DNA of 64,000 nt from Polaribacter butkevichii (GCF_038024105.1 NZ_CP150661.1:1445001-1509000), one strand, 5' to 3'. Shown: positions 52,907 through 61,699, counted from the first letter of the stretch. Notes: generated by a model not told the origin, from the sequence alone. Translations and numbers: made by a program.

Positions 52907-53033
52907 AACTTGTATAAAAAATTGCTACTTTTAGCTTAAACAAAGGCTGTTGCATTTTTGTAAACTTCTGAATTTCCGTTGGAAATTCCTCGTTCACAAA
53001 AATCGCAACTTTCCATACAAAAATACGTTGGTA
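52900..53033 (+). repeat. attC-like cassette junction site 56
   Basis: Left core TGCCAAC, right core GTTGGTA. Inner arms TTGTAT/ATACAA; hairpin GAATTTCC/GGAAATTC. Confidence 0.85.
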
Positions 53034-53046
53034 GTCATATAAGAAA

Positions 53047-53643
53047 ATGAAGTTTAGAAAAACAAACAGAAGGAAAACAAAAATAAATTATATTCCAATA
53101 TTTTCACTTGGAATAGTTTTTCTATTGCTTTCTTTTACTTTCTCTCATAGTTATATCAATAACTTTAATTGGAATGGAATTAGAAATGAAATTAAAGATT
53201 CTATAATTGAATTTGAAAAATATGGAAGTATCACTTCAAAGTATGTTGGTTATGCAGGAAAAACTCCTCAACAATGGTTCAGACAAAATTGGTTGAATGA
53301 AAACCTGAATGAAAAGGAATTGTCAAAATTGACTGAATATCCAAATGGAAGTGTAAAAGGAATAGCTTATTGGAATTTATTTAAAAATAAAAAAGTTGAG
53401 AAAAAGGAATTATTTGAAAAAGCTTTGAATGACACATTAGCTTTTGTTCATTATGAAAGTGGCTGTATTGGAACAGGTTTTATGCTTGGTGAATTTGTAG
53501 TTTCTTATTTACCAATGACTGAAAATATAAAACTGGAAGAAATCCTAACTAAAAAAGGAAGTAAAGAAATTTTGAACCTTTTGAAAAAAAGAAAAATGAA
53601 GGAAAATTTCTACAAAAAAGAATATTATAAAACATTGAAATAA
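53047..53643 (+). CDS. Anchored hypothetical protein, 198 aa (paralogue of 55394)
   Basis: A basic N-terminus and one helix (IFSLGIVFLLLSFTFSHSY) are followed by an exported helical domain: FNWNGIRNEIKDSI, ELSKLTEYPNGSVKGIAYWNL and YESGCIGTGFMLGEFVV. The same landmarks occur in order in the protein at 55394 (FNWNGIERNIKDSI, LLKLTEFPNGNIKAIAYEGL, YQSGCLGNELKVGEYLV). They are diverged members of one unnamed family in two different cassettes. Ends GTTGGTAGTC and GCCTACCAAC share the 7-base core. Confidence 0.78.
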   Translation: MKFRKTNRRKTKINYIPIFSLGIVFLLLSFTFSHSYINNFNWNGIRNEIKDSIIEFEKYGSITSKYVGYAGKTPQQWFRQNWLNENLNEKELSKLTEYPNGSVKGIAYWNLFKNKKVEKKELFEKALNDTLAFVHYESGCIGTGFMLGEFVVSYLPMTENIKLEEILTKKGSKEILNLLKKRKMKENFYKKEYYKTLK

Positions 53644-53650
53644 ATACGCC

Positions 53651-53785
53651 TACCAACACCGTGTATAATTAATTGCTAGGTTCTTCCCTACTTGCGAAAA
53701 TTCCTGCGGAATTTTCACAGGTTCGTTAAAGTTTGCTAACTTAGTTGCCTAACCACGCAACTAACCATACACAAACACGTTAGGC
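53651..53785 (+). repeat. attC-like cassette junction site 57
   Basis: Left core TACCAAC, right core GTTAGGC. Inner arms GTGTAT/ATACAC; hairpin GAAAATTCC/GGAATTTTC. Closest intact relative of the IS-interrupted site at 13245. Confidence 0.87.
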
Positions 53786-53805
53786 ACAATTAAAAACTTC
53801 TGAAA

Positions 53806-54465
53806 ATGGCATTTTATTTACCTAAAAACTATGATAGTCTTTTTGAAAATGAAAGGAAGGAATGGATTAATATTAAGAGAATTTTTTCTCACATTTCTTC
53901 TGAATTTAAAGTTTCAAAAACCCGAAAACCATCTCTTTCAAGTTTTGAAATTTTGAATAAAGGAAATTCCTTAAAAGTTCTTCAGTCTTATGAAATAAAA
54001 AAAGATCATAATGAATTTACGCTCTGCGTGGTTGAATATAGCAATTCATACGAAATAGTCCATAAATATGGTGGAAGAATGGCTTCTGAATCACATAAAT
54101 ATTTATTTGGTTTTTTAAGGACAAGCAAAGATTTTGGAAAAGGATTCTTAAGACCTGAAAATATTGGAGACAAAATAAGCGAATATTTTTCTCCTGTAGA
54201 ATTAGATATAGATGGATTTGAAAAGTTTAGCAAAAATTACTATTTAGTAGTTTCTGAAAAAGAAAAATTTTTAAAATCAATAAATGAAAATATATTAAAT
54301 TCCATAACAGAATATAAAAATCTTGAAATGGAATTTTCTAATAGGAAATGTCTTTTTCGTTTTAAAAAAGTATTTGAATTAAAAGAAGCAATAAAACTTT
54401 GTGAATTAGGAATTAAATTAGCTACATCAACAAAAATAACTGTGCCTAACACCGTACAAAATTAA
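53806..54465 (+). CDS. Soluble hypothetical protein, 219 aa
   Basis: No signal peptide or membrane segment. It has beta-rich central stretches (EFTLCVVEYSNSYEIVHKYGG) and helical ends; no family is recognised. The frame passes the left core and ends inside the junction site, giving a site-encoded tail VPNTVQN. The next gene's start lies 124 bases further, beyond the site. Cassette ends: GTTAGGCACA/TGTGCCTAAC. Confidence 0.7.
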   Translation: MAFYLPKNYDSLFENERKEWINIKRIFSHISSEFKVSKTRKPSLSSFEILNKGNSLKVLQSYEIKKDHNEFTLCVVEYSNSYEIVHKYGGRMASESHKYLFGFLRTSKDFGKGFLRPENIGDKISEYFSPVELDIDGFEKFSKNYYLVVSEKEKFLKSINENILNSITEYKNLEMEFSNRKCLFRFKKVFELKEAIKLCELGIKLATSTKITVPNTVQN

Positions 54466-54577
54466 TTGCTTGCTTCTATCCTACTTGCGAAAATCCTCGC
54501 GGATTTTCTTTGTCAGTTATTATTTAGTAACTTTATAGCTAAACCAACGCAACTAATCTTGTACAACAACGTTGGCT
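54444..54577 (+). repeat. attC-like cassette junction site 58
   Basis: Left core GCCTAAC, right core GTTGGCT. Inner arms GTACAA/TTGTAC, a compensated variant; hairpin GAAAATCC/GGATTTTC. Confidence 0.87.
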
Positions 54578-54588
54578 ACAACCTAAAA

Positions 54589-55257
54589 ATGAGAAACTTA
54601 AGAATAATTTCGACAATTATAATAATCCTGACTTTTTTAGGATGTTCAATCAAAAAATATTATTTCCCAATATCTGAATTGACAAATGGAAAAGTTTACA
54701 AATACGAATGTAAAAACGAACCAAATAAAACTCAATATTGGAAAATAACTTATAATCCTGAAAATAAAGTTTTAACTACAAAAGCTTATGAAAGTGACTT
54801 CAGACAATATGAACTTTTTAAAGAAAAATTTACAGAGGAAGGAACAGAAGTTATAGAGTTTATAAGCTATATCAAAAACGGAAAAGGGCGTTCAATTCCA
54901 TTATCAAATATTCCGAAAGATATTGATGTTTTCAGATGGGAAAAGAAAGATCCATATAAATATTCAGCAGAAACTTTATATGCTCAAAATCAAAAAACGA
55001 TATTTTCAAAAGAAAGAGAATTTATTGGCAAATCGAAAATTATTATTCTCGGAAAAGAATATGAAGCTATAAAACTGAAAGGAAGTTATAAAACTATTGT
55101 TGTGAATTCTACAGATAAATTTGAATACACTCAATTCAGTTATTATATAAAAGGAATTGGATTAGCTAAAATGGAAAAGGAATATTCAGACGGAAAAAAA
55201 GAAACGTTGGAATTAACAGAAATAATGACAATTGAACAATGGAACAAAAGGCAGTAG
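54589..55257 (+). CDS. Lipoprotein of unknown function, 222 aa
   Basis: I chose ATG 54589, which gives a signal peptide ending in a lipobox (IILTFLGCSIKK); the longer open frame back to 54466 runs through the junction site. The mature part has strands YYFPISELTNGKVYKYE and FEYTQFSYYIKGIGLAKMEKEY, the latter resembling the terminal strands of periplasmic lipoprotein beta domains. No family is recognised. The stop codon overlaps the left core. Cassette ends: GTTGGCTACA and AGTAGCCAAC (complementary over eight bases). Confidence 0.75.
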   Translation: MRNLRIISTIIIILTFLGCSIKKYYFPISELTNGKVYKYECKNEPNKTQYWKITYNPENKVLTTKAYESDFRQYELFKEKFTEEGTEVIEFISYIKNGKGRSIPLSNIPKDIDVFRWEKKDPYKYSAETLYAQNQKTIFSKEREFIGKSKIIILGKEYEAIKLKGSYKTIVVNSTDKFEYTQFSYYIKGIGLAKMEKEYSDGKKETLELTEIMTIEQWNKRQ

Positions 55258-55388
55258 CCAACACCGTACAAAATTAATTGCTTGCTTTTTGCTCACTTAC
55301 GAAAATCCTCGCGGATTTTCTTGGTCAGTAATTATTTATTAACTTTATTGCTTAAACACGCAACTAACCTTGTACAAACACGTTGCCA
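55256..55388 (+). repeat. attC-like cassette junction site 59
   Basis: Left core AGCCAAC, right core GTTGCCA. Inner arms GTACAA/TTGTAC; hairpin GAAAATCC/GGATTTTC. Confidence 0.87.
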
Positions 55389-55393
55389 ACAAT

Positions 55394-55975
55394 ATGATAA
55401 AACGCAGAAACACTAACAAACGAGGTCGATTTTCGATTTTATTTCCAATCCTGACAATACTCGGAATTGGAATTATTGCTGCGTTAACTTCTGGCTATGA
55501 AAAAAGTTGGACATTTAATTGGAACGGAATTGAAAGAAATATTAAAGATTCTATTAGTGTTTATGAATATCAATCTATTTCGAGCGGAATTGGAGGAAAT
55601 GGAAGAGCAATGCCTGAGGAAATAGAAAGTAGAAAATGGATTATGGAAAATGCAACAGAATCTGAACTTCTAAAACTTACGGAATTTCCAAATGGGAATA
55701 TAAAAGCAATTGCTTACGAGGGATTATTGAGAAAAAAGAATTTCAAAAACAAACCTGAACTGATTTCAAATGCGATTAATGACACGATTTATTCTGTTTA
55801 TTATCAATCTGGTTGTTTAGGAAACGAATTGAAAGTTGGCGAATATTTGGTTCAAAATGTTTTAATGATTGACAACCGAATTCCACCTTTCCGACCTGAA
55901 TTAATAACTGATTTTGGACTTTCGAAATTGGAAAAACAAAAAGTTCTGACTGAATTTTATAATCGGAAAAAATAA
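55394..55975 (+). CDS. Anchored hypothetical protein, 193 aa (paralogue of 53047)
   Basis: I chose ATG 55394, six bases after the right core. Basic N-terminus, one helix (LFPILTILGIGIIAALTSGY), then the landmarks FNWNGIERNIKDSI, LTEFPNGNIKAIAYEGL and YQSGCLGNELKVGEYLV shared with the protein at 53047. No named family. Cassette ends: GTTGCCAACA/TGTTGGCAAC. Confidence 0.78.
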   Translation: MIKRRNTNKRGRFSILFPILTILGIGIIAALTSGYEKSWTFNWNGIERNIKDSISVYEYQSISSGIGGNGRAMPEEIESRKWIMENATESELLKLTEFPNGNIKAIAYEGLLRKKNFKNKPELISNAINDTIYSVYYQSGCLGNELKVGEYLVQNVLMIDNRIPPFRPELITDFGLSKLEKQKVLTEFYNRKK

Positions 55976-55983
55976 AATACTGT

Positions 55984-56115
55984 TGGCAACACCGTATATA
56001 ATTTATTGCTAGTTCTAGCCTACTTACGAAAATCCTCGCGGATTTTCTATTCGGTTTTTATTTGCTAAATTAAGTGCTTAAACCACGCAACAAACCATAT
56101 ACAAACACGTTGGCA
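55984..56115 (+). repeat. attC-like cassette junction site 60
   Basis: Left core TGGCAAC, right core GTTGGCA. Inner arms GTATAT/ATATAC; hairpin GAAAATCC/GGATTTTC. Confidence 0.86.
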
Positions 56116-56157
56116 TTCATTGATCAGAAGAATTCTAAATTTAAAAAAAATATAAAA

Positions 56158-56319
56158 TTGAAAAAACTAAAATTACTAGGATTTATTGGAATAATAGGAT
56201 TTCTTCCTTATTTTATTGAATGTCCATATTATTTAAAATACTTTAAATTATTCTTCTTCTTTTTTTGGACAGAAGATATTTTTAATTTCTTTAATAAAAA
56301 AGAAACTACTGATAAATAA
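56158..56319 (+). CDS. Small membrane protein, about 53 aa
   Basis: I place the start at TTG 56158 because the open frame further upstream lies in the junction site. The peptide is almost entirely hydrophobic (KLLGFIGIIGFLPYFIECPYY and LKYFKLFFFFFW) with a charged tail. Small size and unusual composition make the call moderate. Cassette start: GTTGGCATTC. Confidence 0.45.
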   Translation: MKKLKLLGFIGIIGFLPYFIECPYYLKYFKLFFFFFWTEDIFNFFNKKETTDK

Positions 56320-56603
56320 TTTATAGTTATTTTTTTAATGAAAATACTATTATTAATAAAATGACGAATTATAAATCTGAATAAAATCAAATACTGATTT
56401 TTTAACTGATTTGTGGAATGGGAAACTGAATTGAAAAATAAAAAACTAACTGAATGTGGAATTTAGCAAGTTGAATAATTTCTCACTCAACTGGAATTGA
56501 AAAAGTTTGCGGAATAAATCGCTGACCGAATTAAATAAAACGCTGAAAAAGTGTAAAACGGAATTTAGTTGAATAATTAAAAATCTGAATAAAAACAACG
56601 AAA
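56320..56603 (+). other. Noncoding tail with repeat-like words, no gene seen
   Basis: About 280 bases with TTTAGCAAG, CACTCAACTGGAATTG, GTTTGCGGAAT and ACGCTGAAAA words like those in the noncoding cassettes. Probably noncoding-cassette sequence joined to the small gene. Confidence 0.4.
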
Positions 56604-56736
56604 TGCCAACACCGTATAAACTTTATTGCTGGTTTTGTCTCACTTGGGAAATTCCTCCGGAATTTCGCCGTTCGTACTTTATTTACTAAATTCACTGCTG
56701 AAACAACGCAACAAAGCTTATACAACAACGTTGCAA
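56604..56736 (+). repeat. attC-like cassette junction site 61
   Basis: Left core TGCCAAC, right core GTTGCAA. Inner arms GTATAA/TTATAC; hairpin GAAATTCC/GGAATTTC. Confidence 0.86.
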
Positions 56737-56845
56737 GTAATAGCGGAAAAAACTCTTGCATTCAAATAATTTGTGGTTTGAAACTCTAAAATTTTACGAT
56801 TATTAAATATTGAAAAAAATTACTTAAACACAATAAAGAAGAACT

Positions 56846-57037
56846 ATGAACAATATTTACTCCGATAAAATAGGATTTATTTTAAGGCTAATTTTTGTAT
56901 ATAAAGGTAATTTTAAAAAAATGAGAAATGCTAAAAGCAAAAATAAGATTCTCGAAAATGAATTAAATACTCAATGGGGAACAACTTTTCTTATACTAGG
57001 TATATTATCGTTTGTATTAATCTATAACCTATTGTAA
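56846..57037 (+). CDS. Small membrane protein, 63 aa
   Basis: A possible gene inside a mostly noncoding cassette. Two hydrophobic stretches (IGFILRLIFVYKG and WGTTFLILGILSFVLIYNLL) surround a basic middle. The start ATG 56846 follows GAAGAACT; an internal ATG at 56921 is an alternative. The cassette has the family A-type core GTTGCAAGTA/TACTTGCAAC but different contents. Confidence 0.45.
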   Translation: MNNIYSDKIGFILRLIFVYKGNFKKMRNAKSKNKILENELNTQWGTTFLILGILSFVLIYNLL

Positions 57038-57245
57038 AACAAAATGTGGAATTTCCAATATTTCGGAATTATAAAACGTTCGGAATTGAGCCGTTTTTCG
57101 GAATTTTCTCTCTCACAAAAACAAGAAAAAAAGATTTCCAAAATTGTGGAATTTAGCAACTTTCGGAATTAAAAATGTTGGAAAAATGCTAAAAGAGAAA
57201 ATTAGGGAAAATAATAAAACCAAACTTGTGAAAAAAAACTACTAC
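57038..57245 (+). other. Noncoding tail with GCGGAATT-like words
   Basis: About 200 bases after the small gene contain TTTCGGAATT, TGTGGAATTTAGCAA and TTCTCTCTCAC words similar to the noncoding cassettes. No reading frame worth calling. Confidence 0.4.
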
Positions 57246-57378
57246 TTGCAACACCTTGTATAAAAAATTGCTTAATTTGGCTTAATCAAAAGTTTGTGTT
57301 TTCTTATAAACTTCATTTTTCCTGCGGAAAAATGCCGCTCATTTAAAACGCAAATTTCCATACAAAAACACGTTGCAA
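57246..57378 (+). repeat. attC-like cassette junction site 62
   Basis: Left core TTGCAAC, right core GTTGCAA. Inner arms TTGTAT/ATACAA; hairpin CATTTTTCC/GGAAAAATG, a compensated variant of CTATTTTCC/GGAAAATAG. Confidence 0.86.
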
Positions 57379-57875
57379 AAAACTGGCTGAAAGTATAATT
57401 TTGGAACAAAAGTTATTTTAAAATATATTTTGTTTTACAAGTTAGAAAACTCAAAAGGCGGAAAAAAGTTTGAAAAAATTAGTTTCGGAACACTCTCTCG
57501 AGATTGGAAAATTCTGAAAGAATTTTATTAATAATTAGTGTTTCAGAACGTTGAAAAAGTTGATCAAATTTAACTAGTTTGAAAATTAGTAAAAACTTGA
57601 AACTTATTTACTGTTTGAAAAGATAATTAAGCAAAGTGTTGAATAAATGTTGGTGGAATTAACTCTCAAACACAATTTTAGAAAGGCTGAGAGATTTAGA
57701 GAACAAACAAAAAGGTTTACTCGCTTTCGGAATTAAATGCGCCTGAAAACACGAAAAAACTAAAATTGAGAAACTGAATAAATTGCGGAATTAAAATATT
57801 GTCGGAATTTACTCTCAAACTCAAAAAATAGAAATTGAAAACATAAAAACGAAAATTAAACCCGCATTTTGCAAC
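57372..57875 (+). mobile_element. Noncoding cassette, family I copy 1
   Basis: A 504-bp cassette with ends GTTGCAAAA/TTTTGCAAC, nearly identical to 63317-63820. The shared element reads ACTCTCTCGAGATTGG. It has fewer ACTCAAAC units than other families. No credible gene. Confidence 0.76.
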
Positions 57876-58001
57876 ACCTTGTATAAAAAATTGCTTAATT
57901 TGGCTTAATCAAAGTTTGTTGCATTTTTGTAAACTTCTGAATTTCCGTTGGAAATTCCTCGTTCACAAAACCGCAACTTTCCATACAAAACAACGTTCTA
58001 C
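57869..58001 (+). repeat. attC-like cassette junction site 63
   Basis: Left core TTGCAAC, right core GTTCTAC, the only core here with C at position 4. Inner arms TTGTAT/ATACAA; hairpin GAATTTCC/GGAAATTC. Confidence 0.85.
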
Positions 58002-58006
58002 ACCAT

Positions 58007-58621
58007 TTGAAACAAACATTCGTCATAGCATTAATATTAGTAATCGGAATAGTTTCTGGCTGTAAAAATAATAACACTATGAATTCAAAAAATATGTCTG
58101 AATTACCAAAGTTTAAATACCAACCGAACGCAATCGAATTGGGAATAATTGAAAAGAAAAATATTGATTGTCCAGTTTGTGAGAAAAATAGAGACTATGC
58201 ATACTCTGGCGGAATTTACGCTGTCGAAGAAGTTGAATTTATTTGTCCTTGGTGTGTTGCGGACGGAAGCGCAGCCGAAAAATACGATGGAATGTATGTT
58301 GACGATGCTTCTTGCGAAGAAGTTTCTGACCAAAATAAACTGACTGAATTGGTTACGAAAACACCAAATTATGTGAGTTGGCAACAAGAAGTTTGGCTTG
58401 CACATCACGATGATTATTGTTCATTTGAGAAATATGTTGGCTGGAAAGAAATTGAACATCTGAAAGAAAATTTATCAGACGATATTGAAAGAATTAAATC
58501 GGAATATGGATTATCGCAGTCGGAATTTGAGCAATATTTAGTAAATGATGGCGGAATGCAAGGTTATTTATTTAAGTGTTTACATTGCGACCAACATCGA
58601 TTACATATCGACACGAATTAA
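58007..58621 (+). CDS. CbrC family (UPF0167) protein with lipoprotein signal, 204 aa
   Basis: The mature part matches the CbrC family: LPKFKYQPNAIELGIIE, CPVCEKNRDYAYSGGIYAVEEVEFICPWCVADGSAAEKYDG, then VSWQQEVWLAHHDDYCSF. The two CxxC pairs suggest metal binding. The family is named for colicin E2 tolerance in E. coli; the molecular role is unclear. Unusually, this copy begins with a hydrophobic leader ending in a lipobox (LVIGIVSGCKNN) directly after a TTG start, whereas CbrC proteins are normally cytoplasmic. Cassette ends: GTTCTACACC/GGTGTAGAAC. Confidence 0.87.
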   Translation: MKQTFVIALILVIGIVSGCKNNNTMNSKNMSELPKFKYQPNAIELGIIEKKNIDCPVCEKNRDYAYSGGIYAVEEVEFICPWCVADGSAAEKYDGMYVDDASCEEVSDQNKLTELVTKTPNYVSWQQEVWLAHHDDYCSFEKYVGWKEIEHLKENLSDDIERIKSEYGLSQSEFEQYLVNDGGMQGYLFKCLHCDQHRLHIDTN

Positions 58622-58643
58622 TAAAAATCGGAATAAAAACGGT

Positions 58644-58778
58644 GTAGAACAACGTGTATAATTAATTGCTTTGGCAAGTGCTTATTTGGAAAATTCCTTC
58701 GGAATTTTCTCTGGCACGTATTTGTTTACTAATTTAGTTGCTTAACCACGCAACTAATCATACACAACAACGTTACCA
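58644..58778 (+). repeat. attC-like cassette junction site 64
   Basis: Left core GTAGAAC, complementary to the unusual GTTCTAC core at the start of this cassette; right core GTTACCA. Inner arms GTGTAT/ATACAC; hairpin GAAAATTCC/GGAATTTTC. Confidence 0.87.
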
Positions 58779-58783
58779 CACAT

Positions 58784-59485
58784 TTGAGAAAAACGCTTTT
58801 CATATCGACAATTTTAGTTTTGAATTCATTCTTTTCGTTTGCCCAAAACAGAATTGAATTAGTTACGAATGATTGTAGTCAAGAAAATGGATTTACAATG
58901 TTTTTATTGGATAGAGCTAAACCGAAAATTCTAACTGAACAAAAATTTGAACAAGAAGAAAAATATTGGAATAGCCAAAAGAAGATTTTACTCAATAATT
59001 CGGACATTATTAAAATAGAATACACGAATATTTTTGGACAGATAATCGACACAACTTTCACAAACGCAAAGGAACTGAATGAAATAAAAATCTGTGTAAA
59101 TAAATTCAAAGATTACGAAAATAAATCTCTAATAAAAGAATCAATCGAAAATAATGAAAGTTGGATTTTGAATAGAACTTGGGGACATCAAACTTTTGAA
59201 TCTGACAAACTGATTTTAAAACCTAAAAACGGATTTTTAAAATATAAATATTATAAAAACGGAAAAAGAATAAAACGTGGAAAAATAAAAATAACAGAAT
59301 CCATCATAGAAAAAATAGCATTGTTTGAGCGTAAACTGAATCTAATGCAAAATGCTGACAATTCCTGTAATTTCGGAATCAATTATAATCTTAACAATGG
59401 AATTGAAAAGTTGAATTTTCAAGACGACAGTTGTTCTGGGTTTTCGAATGAACAATTATTGTCTGAATTAAAAATAACGGAATAA
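58784..59485 (+). CDS. Secreted hypothetical protein, 233 aa (duplicated cassette, copy 2)
   Basis: The translated protein is identical to that at 5908: TTG start, signal peptide LFISTILVLNSFFSFAQ, and the NRTWGHQTFESDKLILK stretch. The identity extends from the core GTTACCA through the closing site to the next GTT and stops there, while the upstream site is a different subtype. This pair defines the copied unit very precisely. Confidence 0.8.
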   Translation: MRKTLFISTILVLNSFFSFAQNRIELVTNDCSQENGFTMFLLDRAKPKILTEQKFEQEEKYWNSQKKILLNNSDIIKIEYTNIFGQIIDTTFTNAKELNEIKICVNKFKDYENKSLIKESIENNESWILNRTWGHQTFESDKLILKPKNGFLKYKYYKNGKRIKRGKIKITESIIEKIALFERKLNLMQNADNSCNFGINYNLNNGIEKLNFQDDSCSGFSNEQLLSELKITE

Positions 59486-59494
59486 AAAAACGTG

Positions 59495-59629
59495 TGGTAA
59501 CAACGTGTATAAAAAATTGCTATATTTAGCATAAACTAAAACTTGTTGCTCTTTTGCAAACTTCTGAATTTCCTCCGGAAATTCCTCGTTCACAAAACCG
59601 CAACTTTCCATAACACAACAACGTTAGCA
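59495..59629 (+). repeat. attC-like cassette junction site 65
   Basis: Left core TGGTAAC, right core GTTAGCA. Body the same as the site at 6619; arms GTGTAT/ATAACAC; hairpin GAATTTCC/GGAAATTC. Confidence 0.83.
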
Positions 59630-59648
59630 ATAATTAACAAGAAACATC

Positions 59649-60443
59649 GTGACTAAAGAAAAACACCTTTATCGAATATTATTTCTTGCTTCAATATTCC
59701 TATTGTTGATTAACGATTTATACTTGAAATTTGAATATCATAATTATCTAACTGGAAAACTTTCTGATTTTGTTGGACTTTTTGCTTTTCCATATTTTTT
59801 CAGTTGTTTCTTTCCAAAAAAGATAAAGCCTATTTACATTTTGAGCGGGCTTTTGTTTGTCTTTTGGAAATCGGAATTTTCACAACCGATATTTGATTTT
59901 GCTCTCTCAAACGGAATTGGAATAAATCGAACAATAGATTATTCTGATTTAATTGCTTTATTGGTTCTACCATTTTCATATGTCTATTGGAATTCGGAAT
60001 CTAAATCTTTGTTTAAAGCAACGAAAAAATTAAAGCCAATAATTATCGGAATAAGTTGCTTTGCATTTATTGCAACTACTCTACCTAAACATTACGAAAA
60101 ATTATCTATGAAATCGGAATTTTCGACTATTGTTAGTTCTGATAAACAATCTGTAAGAACACAACTTCAGATATACAAAGAAGGAATGTTTGCACAAGAT
60201 AACTATCGAATTGAAATGTCTGGAAAAAATGCTCATATTTTAACTTCTATAAAAGTAGATTCTATAAATGAACAGACGACAAGAGTTTCTTTGGACAGTA
60301 TATTAAGTTTTACTGTTGAGGGAAATGGATTTCTATTTAGTAGCGGAATTGACAAAGATGACGTTGAATATATTAGAAAATTAAGTAAAAATGAAATTGA
60401 GCAATTGTTTTCAAAACAAATAAAAAAGGAATTTGAAAATTAA
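59649..60443 (+). CDS. Five-span membrane protein with LTGKLSDF motif, 264 aa
   Basis: The GTG start at 59649 follows the core by 20 bases. The N-terminal part has about five helices and the conserved-looking NYLTGKLSDFVGLFAFPYF motif, which recurs in a family of uncharacterised bacterial membrane proteins. The C-terminal third is an exported soluble domain (YRIEMSGKNAHILTSIKV). The function is unknown. Cassette ends: GTTAGCAATA/TATTGCTAAC. Confidence 0.78.
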   Translation: MTKEKHLYRILFLASIFLLLINDLYLKFEYHNYLTGKLSDFVGLFAFPYFFSCFFPKKIKPIYILSGLLFVFWKSEFSQPIFDFALSNGIGINRTIDYSDLIALLVLPFSYVYWNSESKSLFKATKKLKPIIIGISCFAFIATTLPKHYEKLSMKSEFSTIVSSDKQSVRTQLQIYKEGMFAQDNYRIEMSGKNAHILTSIKVDSINEQTTRVSLDSILSFTVEGNGFLFSSGIDKDDVEYIRKLSKNEIEQLFSKQIKKEFEN

Positions 60444-60450
60444 TAACTAT

Positions 60451-60582
60451 TGCTAACACCATATATAATTTATTGCTAGTTCTAGCCTACTTACGAAAAT
60501 CCTCGCGGATTTTCTATTCGGTTTTTATTTGCTAAATTAGGTGTTTAAAACACGCAACAAACCATATACAAACACGTTGGGT
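60451..60582 (+). repeat. attC-like cassette junction site 66
   Basis: Left core TGCTAAC, right core GTTGGGT. Inner arms ATATAT/ATATAC (one mismatch); hairpin GAAAATCC/GGATTTTC. Confidence 0.84.
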
Positions 60583-60901
60583 TTAATGCAAAAAGTCATT
60601 GCAAAACCACAAGTTCAAGCTTAAAAACAGAAGTCCATTAAGTCTGATTTCTAAAAATGTTCACGAGGAATTTGAGCCAATTACGGAAAATAAAACTGTG
60701 AACTTTCAGCAAGTTTACGGAATCGATACGCTGACAAAAATTACGACTGACTTTTGACTTGGTTTACGCAGTAGAAATCTGAAAAAGAACAGATCGCTGA
60801 AATTCACTTTTGCGGAATTTAGCCAGTTTGCGGATTTGAAAAATATTGCGGACTGAAAAAACAACTGAATAAAATCGTACAAAAAAGCACTAAAACCCAA
60901 C
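60576..60901 (+). mobile_element. Noncoding cassette, family J (single copy)
   Basis: A 326-bp cassette with ends GTTGGGTTTA and TAAAACCCAAC (complementary over the core with a one-base slip). It has GCGGAATT and AGCAAGTTTACGGAAT words but lacks a clear ACTCTCTCG element. No credible gene. Confidence 0.68.
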
Positions 60902-61028
60902 AACGCATAAAAAAAATTCCTATTTTGGGCTTGCATTATGGTCGTTGCTTTGCTTGTTCGCTTCTGATTTTCCTACGGAAAATCGCCGCGCACAAACACG
61001 CAACTTTTCTTATGCAAAACCGTTGGCA
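60895..61028 (+). repeat. attC-like cassette junction site 67
   Basis: Left core ACCCAAC, right core GTTGGCA. Inner arms GCATAA/TTATGC, a compensated variant found only here; hairpin GATTTTCC/GGAAAATC. Confidence 0.86.
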
Positions 61029-61573
61029 AAAACTGGGCGAAAGTATAATCCGCAAGTAAAAGTTCTTTTAAAAACATTTAGCTTTAAAGTCTGAAAACTC
61101 AAAAAAGCGAAATAAAACGTTTGAAAAATTAGTTTTTCGGAACACTCTCTCGCGAATCAAAATTTTGAAAAGTTGGAGAATTTTCTAAATTTCACAAAAA
61201 AGGAATTTACTCAAATGCTGAAACCAAGATTACGGAGAAATCACTCAAATGTGAATTTCTAAACTTTGCGGAATTGAGCAAAATGCGGAACAAAAACTGT
61301 GCGGAATTTTCTCTTAAACAAAGTTTCGTAAGGCTGAGAATTTTCTGAAAATTAAATTAAGTGAAAATTATTGTCGGAATTAAGCACGTGGGAAAACACT
61401 CAAACGCTGAAAATCAAAGTTGCGGAATTTTTACTCGGAATTTAATTTATCAAGTTTGCGGAATTGGAAATGCCTGAAAAATGGAATTTAATGAAATTAC
61501 TACTTGTAAATTAAAAATAACCCGAAATATGAACAAAATATGAAAATTGAAATAAAATAACGCATTTGCCAAC
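61022..61573 (+). mobile_element. Noncoding cassette, family C copy 5
   Basis: A 552-bp unit that looks identical to 6747-7298, about 54 kb away. Ends GTTGGCAAA/TTTGCCAAC. Confidence 0.8.
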
Positions 61574-61699
61574 ACCTTGTATAAAAAATTGCTAAATTTG
61601 GCTTAATCAAGGTTTGTTGCATTTCTGTCAACTCCTATTTTCCTGCGGAAAATAGCCGTCGACTTAAAACGCAACTTTCCATACAAAACAACGTTGGGC
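61567..61699 (+). repeat. attC-like cassette junction site 68
   Basis: Left core TGCCAAC, right core GTTGGGC. Inner arms TTGTAT/ATACAA; hairpin CTATTTTCC/GGAAAATAG. Confidence 0.85.
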
